A stretch of DNA of 64,000 nucleotides, taken from contig NZ_CP114065.1 in assembly GCF_027627575.1 (NCBI RefSeq), forward strand, positions 4,960,001 through 5,024,000. The letters are read 5' to 3'. Numbering within the stretch: the first letter of the stretch is position 1; each line of letters begins with the position of its first letter. This DNA comes from Kribbella sp. CA-293567. Lineage in GTDB: Bacteria > Actinomycetota > Actinomycetes > Propionibacteriales > Kribbellaceae. Below are positions 1 through 9,066 of the stretch, piece by piece. The translations under genes and the position numbers were made by a program. Below the pieces are notes generated by a model. That model saw only the letters and a list, made by a program, of their open reading frames with translations. It had not been told where the DNA came from and searched no databases.

Positions 1-125
1 CGACTGGAAGGGTGCTGGGTGGGTAGGTTCCTGAGGGCTTCGCGGGGATCGGGTGCGTTCGGTTGAAACGCGGAGTACGGTGGATTTCACCGAAAGTAGG
101 GGAACCGCCACTCCCTGTCGCCGGA

Positions 126-166
126 GGGGTGGGACTCGCGCTGCCAGCTGTCTTAAGGAGTCCCCG
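126..166 (+). promoter_or_regulatory. SD-sequestering hairpin before the amidase gene
   Basis: GGGACTC (131-137) is perfectly complementary to GAGTCCC (158-164), which includes the end of the Shine-Dalgarno AAGGAG (155-160) of the amidase gene starting at 167. A further small hairpin GGTG/CACC lies near 80-92. The arrangement could limit initiation on the amidase mRNA. Only the complementarity is seen; regulation is inference. Confidence 0.35.
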
Positions 167-1201
167 ATGGTCGACTACCTCCCACGTTCGGCGTGGGGTG
201 CCCGCCCGCCGAGCTCCGGGCCCGGTCAACTCGTCGCCTCGCGGGTGCGTGGCGTCGCGGTGCACTGGCCCGGTACCGGATCCACCCGCCCCATTCACAG
301 CAGGACAGCGGTCGCGTCCGCGTTGCGTGGCTGGCAGGCCTTCCACATGGACGACCGCGGCTGGTCCGATATCGCGTACCAGATCGCCGTCGACCAGGCC
401 GGCCGCGCCTGGACCCTGCGTGGTCTCCGCACCCAGTCGGGGGCCAACGGCAACCTCACCGTGAACCAGCAGTACGGCGCGATCCTGCTGGTGCTGGTCA
501 CCGGCGAGCAGCCGTCGAGCGCGATGAAGGCGACGGTCCGTGGAGTCGTCACCGACTTCCGCCGCGCTTTCCCCCGCGGTACGGCGATCCGGCCGCACTC
601 CGCCGTACGCCCCGACGGAACCGACTGCCCAGGACCGGCCGCCCGCGCCGCGATCGCCCGCGGCGACTTCACCCCGAACAGCTCACCGGAGGACGACATG
701 ACTCCCGCCCAGATGCAGGAACTGAAGAACTTCATCGAAGCCCGCACCCAGGCGTACGCCGTGTGGGTGCACCGGCAACTGGCCCGTCAGGTCGAACAGG
801 TCGCGAAGGCCTACACCACCGACCTGAAGAACTTCGAGCGCCAGACCGACGCAGCCGACGCGGCCCGCGCCGCCGCTGCCGTCTGGGCAACCCAGCCGAG
901 GCCGAACACGGACCCGAACCAGCCGACGGACCCGACGGACCCCACTGATCCCACCGATCCGACGGACCCGACCGATCCCACCGACCCGACCGATCCGACC
1001 GATCCGGTCGACCCGACGGATCCGGGCGATCCCACGGACCCGACCGACCCAGGCGATCCGACCGACCCGAACGACCCGATGGAGCCGGGTGACCCCACAG
1101 AGCCCGGCGATCCCACCGGCCCCCTGGACCCCGACGTCCCGCTCGACCCGTTCCCGCCGCTCCCGCCGGAAGAGCCCACCGAGCCCAAGCCGGAGAGCTA
1201 G
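167..1201 (+). CDS. N-acetylmuramoyl-L-alanine amidase (PGRP/amidase_2) with Asp-Pro-Thr repeat tail
   Basis: 344 aa. Residues about 5-165 form an amidase_2/peptidoglycan-recognition domain that would cut the amide bond between N-acetylmuramic acid and the stem peptide. The expected zinc ligands are visible: His33 in VHW, His144 in RPHS and Cys154 in TDCPGP. A short helical linker (about 178-245) follows. The C-terminal 85 residues are almost pure DPT/DPG repeats ending in a proline-rich tail, which looks like a wall-spanning spacer. There is no obvious signal peptide, so export is uncertain; phage-lysin ancestry is possible. ATG 167 is chosen because AAGGAG sits 6 nt upstream; the frame is open further upstream but that stretch is arginine-rich and non-conserved. 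Family call is firm, biological role is not. Confidence 0.8.
   Translation: MVDYLPRSAWGARPPSSGPGQLVASRVRGVAVHWPGTGSTRPIHSRTAVASALRGWQAFHMDDRGWSDIAYQIAVDQAGRAWTLRGLRTQSGANGNLTVNQQYGAILLVLVTGEQPSSAMKATVRGVVTDFRRAFPRGTAIRPHSAVRPDGTDCPGPAARAAIARGDFTPNSSPEDDMTPAQMQELKNFIEARTQAYAVWVHRQLARQVEQVAKAYTTDLKNFERQTDAADAARAAAAVWATQPRPNTDPNQPTDPTDPTDPTDPTDPTDPTDPTDPTDPVDPTDPGDPTDPTDPGDPTDPNDPMEPGDPTEPGDPTGPLDPDVPLDPFPPLPPEEPTEPKPES
927..1115 (+). repeat. Asp-Pro-Thr codon repeats within the amidase tail
   Basis: In-frame 9-bp units of the type GAC/GAT-CC(N)-AC(N) repeat about twenty times with third-position drift and occasional DPG, DPV or DPN variants. Synonymous variation between units argues for selection on the peptide rather than recent slippage. 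Confidence 0.8.
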
Positions 1202-1285
1202 CCAAAACCTCAGCTCCAACCGCTGACCACAACGGCGGCTCCATCGCCGAGGACCAGCGCGCAGTGCAGACGACAACGCCGAGGC

Positions 1286-1457
1286 TGGCGCCGCCGTGCC
1301 GACCTGGCGCCGCCGTCCCGACCTGGCGCCGCCGTGCCGACCTGGCGTCGCCGTGCCGACTTGGCGCCGCCGTGCCGAACCTGGTGTCGCCGTGCCGACT
1401 TGGCACCGCCGGGCCGAACCTGGTGTCGCCGTGCGACTTGGCGTCGCCGTCCCGACG
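1286..1457 (+). repeat. Nine 18-20 bp tandem units
   Basis: Nine consecutive units of the type TGGCGCCGCCGTGCCGACC start at 1286, 1305, 1324, 1343, 1362, 1382, 1401, 1421 and 1439. Lengths of 18-20 bp break any reading frame, so the array is non-coding. Confidence 0.85.
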
Positions 1458-1476
1458 TCCGCGTCGCGACGTCACC

Positions 1477-1596
1477 GTCCGCCTCGCGGTGTCGTCCGCT
1501 CGCGGTGTTGTCCGCCTCGCCGTGTCGCCCGCCTCGCCGTGTCGCCCGCCTCGCCGTGTCGCCCGCCTCGCGGTCTCAACGTCCGCCTCGGCGGTG
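1477..1596 (+). repeat. Seven units of a second 17-bp tandem repeat
   Basis: Units of the type G(T/C)CCGCCTCGCCGTGTC start at 1477, 1494, 1510, 1527, 1544, 1561 and 1581. Unit length is mostly 17 bp; the last two are degenerate. It adjoins the 19-bp array and may share an origin with it. Confidence 0.8.
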
Positions 1597-1991
1597 CAGA
1601 TCGGCACACCGCCCGGGGTCCCCACCACCAGGTCATCTTGCTGGTGGGGATGCGGCGCGTGAGCCAGCCTCACTGTGCCGGCATCCGCCTGGAGGTCTCG
1701 GCACCCGCATCACGGCGCCCAACATCCGTCTCTTGGTCTCGGCAACCCTCTCGGTACAGCGTCTGCCCCGCCCACGCGCGACCGGCTTGGGCGGGTGGTG
1801 GTCGCTTGACGGAGTCGGGGCCTAAAGTCTTCCGGCTGCTGCGACGTCGGCATCCCGGCGTCCCGGAAGCGGTTCCGAAACCTTCTCCTCCTTCATCTGA
1901 CTCTTGAATTAAGCAGCGAAGTTAGCTTTCCTTAGGCTGCGCGGCTTTGAATGCGCATTCCGCCCCCTTCAAAACTTCATCAGGAGAGTCG

Positions 1992-4229
1992 ATGACTCCA
2001 GGAGACGCCCCACTCCGCCCGCCGCCGCCGCGATCGCGCCGGTTCGTGGCGATCGCCGCGGCCCTGGTGGCCGCGGTGGTCGCGACAGGACTGACCGTTG
2101 CCTCCTCCCCCGCGGCCAGCGCGGCGATCTCGCCGACCGGCTGGAACACCGTGGTCAGCAAGAACAGCGGCAAGTGTGTCGATGCCCGCGCTGCCGCGAC
2201 CGCCGACGGGACCGCCGTGCAGCAGCAGACGTGCAACAGCAGCAACGCTCAGCAGTGGCAGTTCCAGCCGACCACCAACGGCTACGTCCGGGTCAACGCG
2301 CTCAACAACGCGGCCCAGGCGCTCGATGTCACCAACGTCTCCACCGCCGACAGCGCCCCGGTCCAGCTGTGGTCCTACAGCAACGGGCTCAACCAGCAGT
2401 GGCAGCCGATCGAGGAGGCCGACGGCGCCTACCGCCTGGTCAACCGCAACAGCGGCAAGTGCCTCGACGTACCGGCCGCTTCGACCGCTGACGGCGTCCA
2501 ACTGCAGCAGTACACCTGCAACGGCACTGCTGCCCAATCGTTCAGGATCAACCCCGTGGACGGCACTCCCCCGACCGACCCGCCGGCCGGTCAGCCCGAC
2601 TTCGGCCCGAACGTGTCGATCTTCGACCCGTCGATGCCGCAGAGCACCATCCAGAACAAGCTCAACTCGGTCTTCAGCCAGCAGGAGACCAACCAGTACG
2701 GCGAACAGCGGATCGCGCTGCTGTTCAAGCCCGGCACCTACAACGTCAACGCCAACGTCGGCTTCTTCACCCAGGTCGCGGGGCTCGGGCTGACACCGGG
2801 CGCCGTCACGATCAACGGCGCCGTGCACGTCGAGGCCGACTGGTTCCCGCCGCAGAACGCGACCCACAACTTCTGGCGTGGCGCCGAAGGCCTGACCGTC
2901 AACCCGACCGGCGGACTCGACCGCTGGGCGGTCAGCCAGGCATCGGCGTACCGGCGGATGCACCTGAAGGGGAACCTCGCCCTGGACGACGGCGGCTGGG
3001 CCAGCGGTGGCTTCATGGCCGACACGCTCGTCGACGGTCAGGTCCGGTCGGGCAGCCAGCAGCAGTGGTTCTCCCGCAACACCAACTGGGGCAGCTGGGC
3101 CGGCCAGAACTGGAACCACGTCTTCGTCGGCTCCCAGAACGCGCCGGCCGGCGGCTTCCCGGACCCGGGGTACACCAAGGTCGCGCAGACCCCGATCATC
3201 CGGGAGAAGCCCTACCTGTACATCGATGCCGCAGGCAACTACAAGGTGTTCGTCCCGGCGCTGCGGTCGAACACCGCCGGACCGACCTGGACGAGCGGCA
3301 ACCCGCTCGGTGAGTCGCTGCCGATCGACCAGTTCTACATCGCCAAGCCGGGCGTCACGGCGGCGACGATCAACGCACAGCTTGCCGCCGGCAAGAACCT
3401 GCTGTTCACGCCGGGCGTCTTCAAGCTCAGCGACTCGATCCGGATCACCCGCCCGAACACGGTGGTGCTGGGCCTCGGCCTGGCGACGCTGATGCCGACC
3501 AACGGCACCACGTCGATCTCGGTCGCCGACGTCGACGGAGTGAAGCTCGCCGGCCTGCTGATCGACGCCGCGCCGACCAACTCGGCGCTGCTGATGGAGC
3601 TCGGCCCGACCGGTTCGTCGGCGAACCACGCGGCGAACCCGACCTCGCTGCACGACATCTACTACCGGATCGGCGGCTCGGCCGTCGGCAAGGCGACCGA
3701 GACGTTGCGGATCAACAGCAACAACGTGATCCTCGACCACGCCTGGCTCTGGCGCGGTGACCACCGCGACGGCGTCGGCTGGAACGTGAACACCGCGGCG
3801 ACCGGACTGGTGGTCAACGGCAACGACGTGACGGCGTACGGGTTGTTCGTCGAGCACTACCAGAAGTACCAGACGATCTGGAACGGCAACGGCGGCCGGA
3901 CGTACTTCTACCAGAACGAGATGCCGTACGACCCGCCGAACCAGGCTGCCTGGATGAACGGCTCGACCCGCGGCTACGCGGCGTACAAGGTGGCTGACTC
4001 GGTCACCACGCACGAGGCGTGGGGGCTGGGCAGCTACTGCGTCTTCACGTCGGACGCGAGCATCGTGGCCGAACGGGCCTTCGAGGTACCGAACAAACCG
4101 GGCGTCAAACTGCACAACATGATCACCGTGTCGCTCGGCGGACGCGGAACGATCAACCGCGTCGTCAACAACGTCGGCGGTACGGCGAACTCCGCCAACA
4201 ACGAGGCCACCTGGAACGAGTACCCGTAG
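1992..4229 (+). CDS. Secreted ricin-B-lectin protein with beta-helix glycoside hydrolase-like domain
   Basis: 745 aa. An Arg-containing n-region, hydrophobic core and Ala-rich cleavage area (about residues 16-45) form a signal peptide. Residues about 47-190 are a ricin-B lectin trefoil with the typical QQW motifs and paired cysteines, a carbohydrate-binding module. Residues about 205-745 look like a right-handed parallel beta-helix enzyme rich in N, G and W; the stretch around DHAWLWRGDH and YGLFVEHYQKYQ resembles the alpha-1,3-glucanase/mycodextranase family GH87, with GH55 as the alternative. Homologues are often mislabelled adenylyl cyclase. Start ATG 1992 has AGGAGA 5 nt upstream. A strong hairpin follows the stop. 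The lectin call is firm; the substrate (probably an alpha- or beta-glucan) is inferred. Confidence 0.75.
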   Translation: MTPGDAPLRPPPPRSRRFVAIAAALVAAVVATGLTVASSPAASAAISPTGWNTVVSKNSGKCVDARAAATADGTAVQQQTCNSSNAQQWQFQPTTNGYVRVNALNNAAQALDVTNVSTADSAPVQLWSYSNGLNQQWQPIEEADGAYRLVNRNSGKCLDVPAASTADGVQLQQYTCNGTAAQSFRINPVDGTPPTDPPAGQPDFGPNVSIFDPSMPQSTIQNKLNSVFSQQETNQYGEQRIALLFKPGTYNVNANVGFFTQVAGLGLTPGAVTINGAVHVEADWFPPQNATHNFWRGAEGLTVNPTGGLDRWAVSQASAYRRMHLKGNLALDDGGWASGGFMADTLVDGQVRSGSQQQWFSRNTNWGSWAGQNWNHVFVGSQNAPAGGFPDPGYTKVAQTPIIREKPYLYIDAAGNYKVFVPALRSNTAGPTWTSGNPLGESLPIDQFYIAKPGVTAATINAQLAAGKNLLFTPGVFKLSDSIRITRPNTVVLGLGLATLMPTNGTTSISVADVDGVKLAGLLIDAAPTNSALLMELGPTGSSANHAANPTSLHDIYYRIGGSAVGKATETLRINSNNVILDHAWLWRGDHRDGVGWNVNTAATGLVVNGNDVTAYGLFVEHYQKYQTIWNGNGGRTYFYQNEMPYDPPNQAAWMNGSTRGYAAYKVADSVTTHEAWGLGSYCVFTSDASIVAERAFEVPNKPGVKLHNMITVSLGGRGTINRVVNNVGGTANSANNEATWNEYP

Positions 4230-4282
4230 CACCCTCCTGATCGGGGTCCCGGCCGGCATCTGCCCGTCGGTCGGGCCCTTCC

Positions 4283-4324
4283 ACTCAACGCCCTGCGACC
4301 GTCAGGGCTCGCAGGGCGTTGAGT
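4283..4324 (+). terminator. Perfect 16-bp stem hairpin
   Basis: ACTCAACGCCCTGCGA (4283-4298) is exactly complementary to TCGCAGGGCGTTGAGT (4309-4324) with a 10-nt loop, 54 bp after the stop of the lectin enzyme. There is no U-tract, as is usual for actinobacterial terminators. Confidence 0.8.
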
Positions 4325-4345
4325 GTCGGAGCCGGGTGGTTGGGT

Positions 4346-4654
4346 ATGCGGGTGGAGATCAGCGCGTTGTCGGAGCGGGTGGAGAAGTTGTCGGCCCGCT
4401 ATGCGGAGGTCCTGGAGATCGAGCGGGACGGGGACTGGTTCCTGCTCAAGCTGCAGGAGGAGGTCGGTGAGCTGACCCAGGCCTACCTGCAGGTGACCGG
4501 CCGGGCCCGGACGAAGGGCCGGACGGACGCGGAGATCCGCGATGCGTTCCGGTTGGAGTTCGCGGACGTGTTCTGCCAGTTGCTGTTGCTCGCGCGGCAC
4601 TGCGAGGTCGACGTACCGCGGGAGATCGAGCGCAAGTGGTTGTCGCGCGAGTGA
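4346..4654 (+). CDS. MazG-like nucleotide pyrophosphohydrolase family protein
   Basis: 102 aa, all alpha. It has the EExxE...ExxD metal signature of the MazG/HisE superfamily: EEVGE followed by EFADV about 40 residues later. Such proteins cleave nucleoside triphosphates to monophosphates and pyrophosphate. The exact substrate cannot be read from sequence. ATG 4346 is chosen with GGAG at 4328-4331; a longer GTG-started form would run into the terminator stem. It is a single gene, convergent with the membrane protein that follows. Confidence 0.65.
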   Translation: MRVEISALSERVEKLSARYAEVLEIERDGDWFLLKLQEEVGELTQAYLQVTGRARTKGRTDAEIRDAFRLEFADVFCQLLLLARHCEVDVPREIERKWLSRE

Positions 4655-4669
4655 GCCGCCTGGCGTAGG

Positions 4670-6208
4670 TCAGTGGGGTTTGGCGGGGACCGCGAAGAGG
4701 ATCAGGCAGATGATCGCGGGGATCGTCACGATCCAGATGGTGCCCAGCCCCAGCAGCACCGGGGCGAGACAGAGCAGCAGGAGGTCGAAGCCGCGGATCG
4801 GGGTCGAGAACAGCCCAGGTGGGATGGCGCCCATCGGCGAAGCTACCAGCGGTCCGCTGTACGTCGGCGGGCGCGCGGAGGCTTGCCGGACAGCACCGGT
4901 CAGCATCCCGGCCGCGACGGCGAACGCGACCGCTGGGCTTCCCAGCGCCGGCTCGGCGAGCGTGGCCCACAAGGCAGCAAATCCACCCGGTACGACGGAC
5001 ATGATGACCCGCAACTCGCGGAGGTCCAGCCCGAGCGCCCGCACCAGCCCGGCCGAGCGGCAGACCGAGCGCAGCCCGTCCATCAGCGGACGCACGGCGC
5101 CGAAGCCGGCCAGACCTGCAGCGATAGGGACCAGTACGTCGTACCCGGTGCCGGCGACGGCGTACGGGACGACGAGCAGCGCGAAGGCGATCACCAGGCG
5201 GCGAGGCCAGCGGAGGATGCGGAGAAACTCGCGGTGGATCATCGCGACTCCGGTGGATCCCCGGCCGCGGCGAGACTTCAGGCGGCCTTTGAGGCGCCAG
5301 TGGCGGCCGGCCACTACGTCGGCGAGCAGGCTGACGTCGAGGGTGATCGCGGCGCCTGCGAGGCCGGCCAGGAGGTCTCCGCCGGCGACGGCCGTCTGGC
5401 GGCTGAGTTCGCCGAGGGTGCGGCCGGTGAGGACTACCAGGACGACTGCGACGGCAAGAGCCAATGCCCCAACTACCAGCAACCGTAGGTTGGCGGCGGG
5501 GAAGTTTGGCTCGTGCGGGTCCTCGAATCCACCCGCCACATTAGTAAAGCGCTCGACGGGCTGGCGGAAGGCCAGAAGCAGCGCAGGAACAGCCGCGGCG
5601 ATCAGCAGCCCGTCTGCGATGCGCAGCGCCCAGCGGGACCGTTCCGCCGTCTGCTGCGCCCAGACCGTGGCGCAAGTCGTGAACAGCAGCAGCACCGTGG
5701 TCAGCACGGCCGCCTCGCCGACAGTCGACCAAGCGGCGCCGAAGAGCGCCCAGCCGATCACTGCGGCCAGTGCGCCGACAGCGGCCGCCACCACAACCAC
5801 CAGCCGGTACGACGGTCGCAGCAGCGCCGCACGGTCCACCGGTGTCGCCAACAGCCAGAAGGCGGTCGCGCGTGACGCCGAGACGGGTCCGATGCTCAAC
5901 AGCACGCGCAGCATGGTGGAGACGAGCAGCGGCACCAGGATGTACGGCACTGTGTCGAGCAGCCAGGAGCACGAGCCCGACGTACAAGCGGCTGACTTGT
6001 CGTTGAGGTTGAGCAGCACGTTGCCGCCGGTGGCGCCGAGCATGGCCACCGAGAAGATGATCAGGTAGACGTCCTCGAACTGCTGGCCGAGGGTGCGGTC
6101 CGCCTTGCCGCGCCGGACCTTCCGCATCCACTTCCGCAAGGACGCCGACGACGGGATCGCGCCGAAGTCCTTCCGGTCGAAGACGACCGGACCTTCTGCC
6201 TGACTCAC
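4670..6208 (-). CDS. Multi-spanning membrane protein (ABC-2/DUF6297-like permease)
   Basis: 512 aa. After a cytosolic N-terminus (about 45 residues) there are roughly ten to twelve hydrophobic segments and no catalytic motif. It lies 10 bp downstream of an ABC ATPase in the same direction, so it is most likely the permease of that transporter. Similar actinobacterial proteins are filed as DUF6297. Substrate is unknown. The ATG start at 6208 follows directly on the ATPase. Confidence 0.65.
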   Translation of the reverse strand: MSQAEGPVVFDRKDFGAIPSSASLRKWMRKVRRGKADRTLGQQFEDVYLIIFSVAMLGATGGNVLLNLNDKSAACTSGSCSWLLDTVPYILVPLLVSTMLRVLLSIGPVSASRATAFWLLATPVDRAALLRPSYRLVVVVAAAVGALAAVIGWALFGAAWSTVGEAAVLTTVLLLFTTCATVWAQQTAERSRWALRIADGLLIAAAVPALLLAFRQPVERFTNVAGGFEDPHEPNFPAANLRLLVVGALALAVAVVLVVLTGRTLGELSRQTAVAGGDLLAGLAGAAITLDVSLLADVVAGRHWRLKGRLKSRRGRGSTGVAMIHREFLRILRWPRRLVIAFALLVVPYAVAGTGYDVLVPIAAGLAGFGAVRPLMDGLRSVCRSAGLVRALGLDLRELRVIMSVVPGGFAALWATLAEPALGSPAVAFAVAAGMLTGAVRQASARPPTYSGPLVASPMGAIPPGLFSTPIRGFDLLLLCLAPVLLGLGTIWIVTIPAIICLILFAVPAKPH

Positions 6209-6218
6209 AGCGCACCCC

Positions 6219-6875
6219 TCATGGCAGCGGGGTCAACGCGACGGTCTCGTCAGCGACAGCAGCCACCAGCGCCGCGTCGTGACTGGCGAACAGGATCGAC
6301 GTCCCGGCCTTCTTCTCCGCCTGCAGCATCGTGGTGAGCCAGGCGACGCCTTCGGAGTCGAGCCGGGCCTCGGGCTCGTCGAGCACCAGCAGCTTCCGCG
6401 GCCGGACCAGGGCCGTGGCCAGCGCGAGCCGCCGCCGCTGCCCGGACGACAGTGACCCGGGAAGCTGGTCGGCCGCCCCGAGCAGGCCGACGTCGTCGAG
6501 CACGGTGTCGACCAGGTCTTCGGGCTCCGGGTTGCCGTGGGCGCGCGCGAGCAGGTCGAGATGCTCGGCCGCGGTCAGGTCGGGAAAGAAGTCGAGGTCG
6601 TCGAGCAGCGACGCGACGTCGCGGCGTACCGGCTCGGCGCGTTCGTCGATCGGCGCGCCGTCCAGCAGGATCTCACCGGCGGCCGGCTGGGCCGAGCCCA
6701 CGATGCACTTGAGCACCGTGGTCTTGCCGGCGCCGTTCGGGCCGACCAGGGCGATCGCCCGGCCGGCCCGCAGGGTGAAGGTGAGGTCCTCGATCACCGG
6801 GCGATCGGCGTACAGGTGCCGAAGGCCGGTCACGGACAGACGCGGTACCGACGGCCGGGGAGCGGCCTTCGTCAC
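6219..6875 (-). CDS. ABC transporter ATP-binding protein
   Basis: 218 aa, a single nucleotide-binding domain. Walker A GPNGAGKTT, signature LSSGQRRRLALA, Walker B KLLVLDEPEARLD and the SHD switch histidine are all intact. The GTG start at 6875 overlaps the TGA stop of the O-methyltransferase (GTGA, 4 nt), and the permease-like gene follows 10 bp later, so the three genes form one translationally coupled operon. The class (exporter of the ABC-2 type) is inferred from its partner. Confidence 0.85.
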   Translation of the reverse strand: MTKAAPRPSVPRLSVTGLRHLYADRPVIEDLTFTLRAGRAIALVGPNGAGKTTVLKCIVGSAQPAAGEILLDGAPIDERAEPVRRDVASLLDDLDFFPDLTAAEHLDLLARAHGNPEPEDLVDTVLDDVGLLGAADQLPGSLSSGQRRRLALATALVRPRKLLVLDEPEARLDSEGVAWLTTMLQAEKKAGTSILFASHDAALVAAVADETVALTPLP

Positions 6876-7513
6876 CGCTTCCGAACCAGGGTGAGCCCGT
6901 CGCCGATCCCGAGCATGACCACGTCGACCCGGTCGTCTGCGGCGACGTGCGCGTTGAACTCCTTGCGGTCGACCGGGTCCTCCTCGTGCTCGCCGACCAC
7001 CCGGCCGCCGGCCAGCGTGTTGTCGAACAGCAGCAGCCCGTTCGGCCGGATCCGCGGTACCAGTTGCTCGAAGTAGTCGATGTAGCCCGGCTTCTCGGCG
7101 TCGACGAAGGCCAGGTCGAACTCGCCCTCCAGGTTGGCGGCCGACTCGTGCGCGTCACCGATCCGCAGGTCGATCCTGTCCGCCACCCCGGCCCGCTCCC
7201 AGTAGCGGCGGCCGATCGAGGTCCACTCGTCGCTCACGTCGAGGCAGATCAGCTCTCCGTCGGCGGGGAGGCCGCGGGAGATCGCCAGCGCCGAGAAGCC
7301 GGTGAAGGTGCCGATCTCGACCGCGCGCCGGGCCGACACCAGCCGGGTCAGCGTGGTCAGCAGCGCCGCCTGGTCGGCGGTGGTGAGCATCTCGGAGACC
7401 CCGCCCAGCGCCTGGGTCTCGGCGACCAGCTCACTCGCGACCTCGTCCAGCGGCATTCCGTGCGCGACCATGTACTCGTGCAGCTCGTCGGTGACCAGAA
7501 CCTGACTACCCAT
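6872..7513 (-). CDS. SAM-dependent O-methyltransferase (COMT/caffeoyl-CoA type)
   Basis: 213 aa. It has the class I methyltransferase core of the cation-dependent catechol/caffeoyl-CoA O-methyltransferases: the SAM loop VEIGTFTGFSALAI, an acidic LDVSDEW strand, FVDAEKPGY and LLFDNTL. It transfers methyl from SAM to a hydroxyl of a small aromatic or catechol. ATG 7513 is chosen because the family domain begins here. It is first gene of the operon with the ABC transporter, divergent from adoK. Confidence 0.85.
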   Translation of the reverse strand: MGSQVLVTDELHEYMVAHGMPLDEVASELVAETQALGGVSEMLTTADQAALLTTLTRLVSARRAVEIGTFTGFSALAISRGLPADGELICLDVSDEWTSIGRRYWERAGVADRIDLRIGDAHESAANLEGEFDLAFVDAEKPGYIDYFEQLVPRIRPNGLLLFDNTLAGGRVVGEHEEDPVDRKEFNAHVAADDRVDVVMLGIGDGLTLVRKR

Positions 7514-7618
7514 CGAAACCCGCCATTCTGAACGTCGCAAAGTGTCGTCGTTGTCTCGGCTGTAGTCTCTACGGGTTGTCCGACCGCCCGACACCCACCC
7601 CTCCGAGGAGACCTCCGC

Positions 7619-8599
7619 ATGCGCATCGCCGTTGCCGGATCGATCGCGACCGACATCCTGATGACCTTCCCCGGACGGTTCAAGGACCAGTTCCTCGAAG
7701 AGCAGATGCACAAGGTGTCCCTGTCGTTCCTGGTCGACGAACTGGTCGTCCACCGCGGCGGCGTGGCCGCCAACATCTGCTACGGGATGGCCCAGCTCGG
7801 CCAGCCGTCGCTGCTGGTCGGCTCGGTCGGTGCCGACTTCACGGAGTACGGCGAAGCGCTCACCGCGGCGGGCGTCGACATCTCCCACGTCCGGATCTGC
7901 CAGAACGTGCACACCGCGCGCTTCACCTGTACGACGGACCTGGACGCCAACCAGATCGCCTCGTTCTACACCGGCGCGATGGCGGAGTCCCGCGAGATCG
8001 ACCTCGGCGCGGTGCACGCGGCGGCCGGCGGGATCGACCTGGTGCTGATCGGCGCGGACGACCCCGACGGGATGCTGCGGCACACCGCGCTGGCCAAGGC
8101 CAACGGGATCGACATCGCCGCCGACCCGTCGCAGCAGCTCGCGCGGATGGACGGCGAGCAGATCCGCGAGCTGGTCGACGGCGCGAAGTACCTGTTCAGC
8201 AACGAGTACGAGTCCGGCCTGATGGTCCAGAAGACCGGCTGGAGCCACGACGAGATCCTGTCGCGGGTGGGTGTCCGGGTCACCACGCACGGCGGTGACG
8301 GCGTACTGATCGAGAACGCCGGCGGCGTCCTGGCGAAGGTCCCGGCCGTGCCGGCGCCGGGCCTGGTCGACCCGACCGGTGGCGGCGACGCCTTCCGCGC
8401 CGGCTACCTGACCGCCCGCGCCACCGGCCTGGACCATGAGGCCGCGGCCCAGATCGGCTGCACCCTGGCGACCACCGTGCTGGAGACGGTGGGCACCCAG
8501 GAGTACACCCTCGACCGCCCGGCCTTCCTGAAGCGCCTCGCTTCGGCGTACGGCGACGAGGCCGCCGCCACCGCAGCCAGCACTCTCAAGCTCGGCTAG
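7619..8599 (+). CDS. adoK: Adenosine kinase (PfkB family)
   Basis: 326 aa, very close in sequence to the mycobacterial adenosine kinase (324 aa). It phosphorylates adenosine to AMP for purine salvage. Visible hallmarks are the N-terminal GSIATD, HRGGVAAN, HTARFTCTTD, AADPSQQLAR and the anion-hole/catalytic DPTGGGDAFRAG. The ATG at 7619 is preceded by GAGGAGA. A -10-like TAGTCT lies at 7562-7567. It is monocistronic and divergent from the methyltransferase operon. Confidence 0.92.
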   Translation: MRIAVAGSIATDILMTFPGRFKDQFLEEQMHKVSLSFLVDELVVHRGGVAANICYGMAQLGQPSLLVGSVGADFTEYGEALTAAGVDISHVRICQNVHTARFTCTTDLDANQIASFYTGAMAESREIDLGAVHAAAGGIDLVLIGADDPDGMLRHTALAKANGIDIAADPSQQLARMDGEQIRELVDGAKYLFSNEYESGLMVQKTGWSHDEILSRVGVRVTTHGGDGVLIENAGGVLAKVPAVPAPGLVDPTGGGDAFRAGYLTARATGLDHEAAAQIGCTLATTVLETVGTQEYTLDRPAFLKRLASAYGDEAAATAASTLKLG

Positions 8600-8622
8600 T
8601 TCTCTCCGGCCCGATCCGCGGG

Positions 8623-9051
8623 TCAGCTCGGCTGTTTCGCGAGCCGGTCCAGGACACCTGTCTGGGCCAGCAGCGCGAAGCGGTCCGGGCAGCCCCAGTG
8701 CTCGACGATCAGACCGTTCTCGATCCGGGCCACCTCGAACAGCGCGATGTCGATCGGCGCGTTGCTCGGTGGCCCGAAGAAGCCGCCGGTCGCCGTACCG
8801 CGTGCCCGGCCGCGGAGCCAGATCGTGTCCCCCGAGACGACCGAGTCCTCCACCGTGTAGACGACGTCGGGCATCAGCGCGTACACGTCGCAGATCGCTG
8901 CCTTCACCTGATCGCGGGCCTGCTCACCCTGGCCGGCCAGCCCGAACTGGTGCTCGACCAGGTCCGGCGAACACACCTCGTCGACGATCGCCGCGTTCCC
9001 GGTCGCGAATCCCTCGTGCAGGATCCGCTCCAGCGCCTCGAAACCCGTCAT
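8623..9051 (-). CDS. SnoaL-like ester cyclase/polyketide-cyclase-fold protein
   Basis: 142 aa NTF2-like fold protein of the SnoaL-like ester cyclase type: helical N-terminus, a central DLVEHQFG segment and the IENGLIVEHWGCPDRFALLAQ C-terminus. Function in this genus is unknown; family members bind small hydrophobic ligands. ATG 9051 is preceded by a G-rich Shine-Dalgarno. It diverges from a TetR gene across a 77-bp region with symmetrical sites, so it is the probable target of that regulator. Confidence 0.75.
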   Translation of the reverse strand: MTGFEALERILHEGFATGNAAIVDEVCSPDLVEHQFGLAGQGEQARDQVKAAICDVYALMPDVVYTVEDSVVSGDTIWLRGRARGTATGGFFGPPSNAPIDIALFEVARIENGLIVEHWGCPDRFALLAQTGVLDRLAKQPS

Positions 9052-9066
9052 GATTCCCCCTCTTCG

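Larger units (their letters stand above)
1202..1991. other. 790-bp intergenic region with two tandem repeat arrays
   Basis: No convincing gene is seen between the amidase and the lectin enzyme. All three plus frames stay open only because of the GC-rich repeats (1286-1457 and 1477-1596, listed separately). The last 100 bp are AT-richer and carry a possible -10 (TTAGGCT near 1931) and an AGGAGA Shine-Dalgarno for the gene at 1992. Confidence 0.6.

Noticed and set aside
98..166. c-di-AMP (ydaO) riboswitch before the amidase
   Set aside because: AGGGGAACC and a cell-wall gene are suggestive, but the paired GGTGAATCC elements and the needed length are missing; only a local SD hairpin is reported.
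1980..4259. 759-codon open frame on the minus strand opposite the lectin enzyme
   Set aside because: It mirrors a strongly conserved plus-strand protein, is Arg/Val-rich and shows no family motif; GC-rich genes keep antisense frames open.
4446..4970. 174-codon minus frame overlapping the MazG-like gene
   Set aside because: Arg/Pro-rich shadow without motifs; the MazG signature supports the plus strand.
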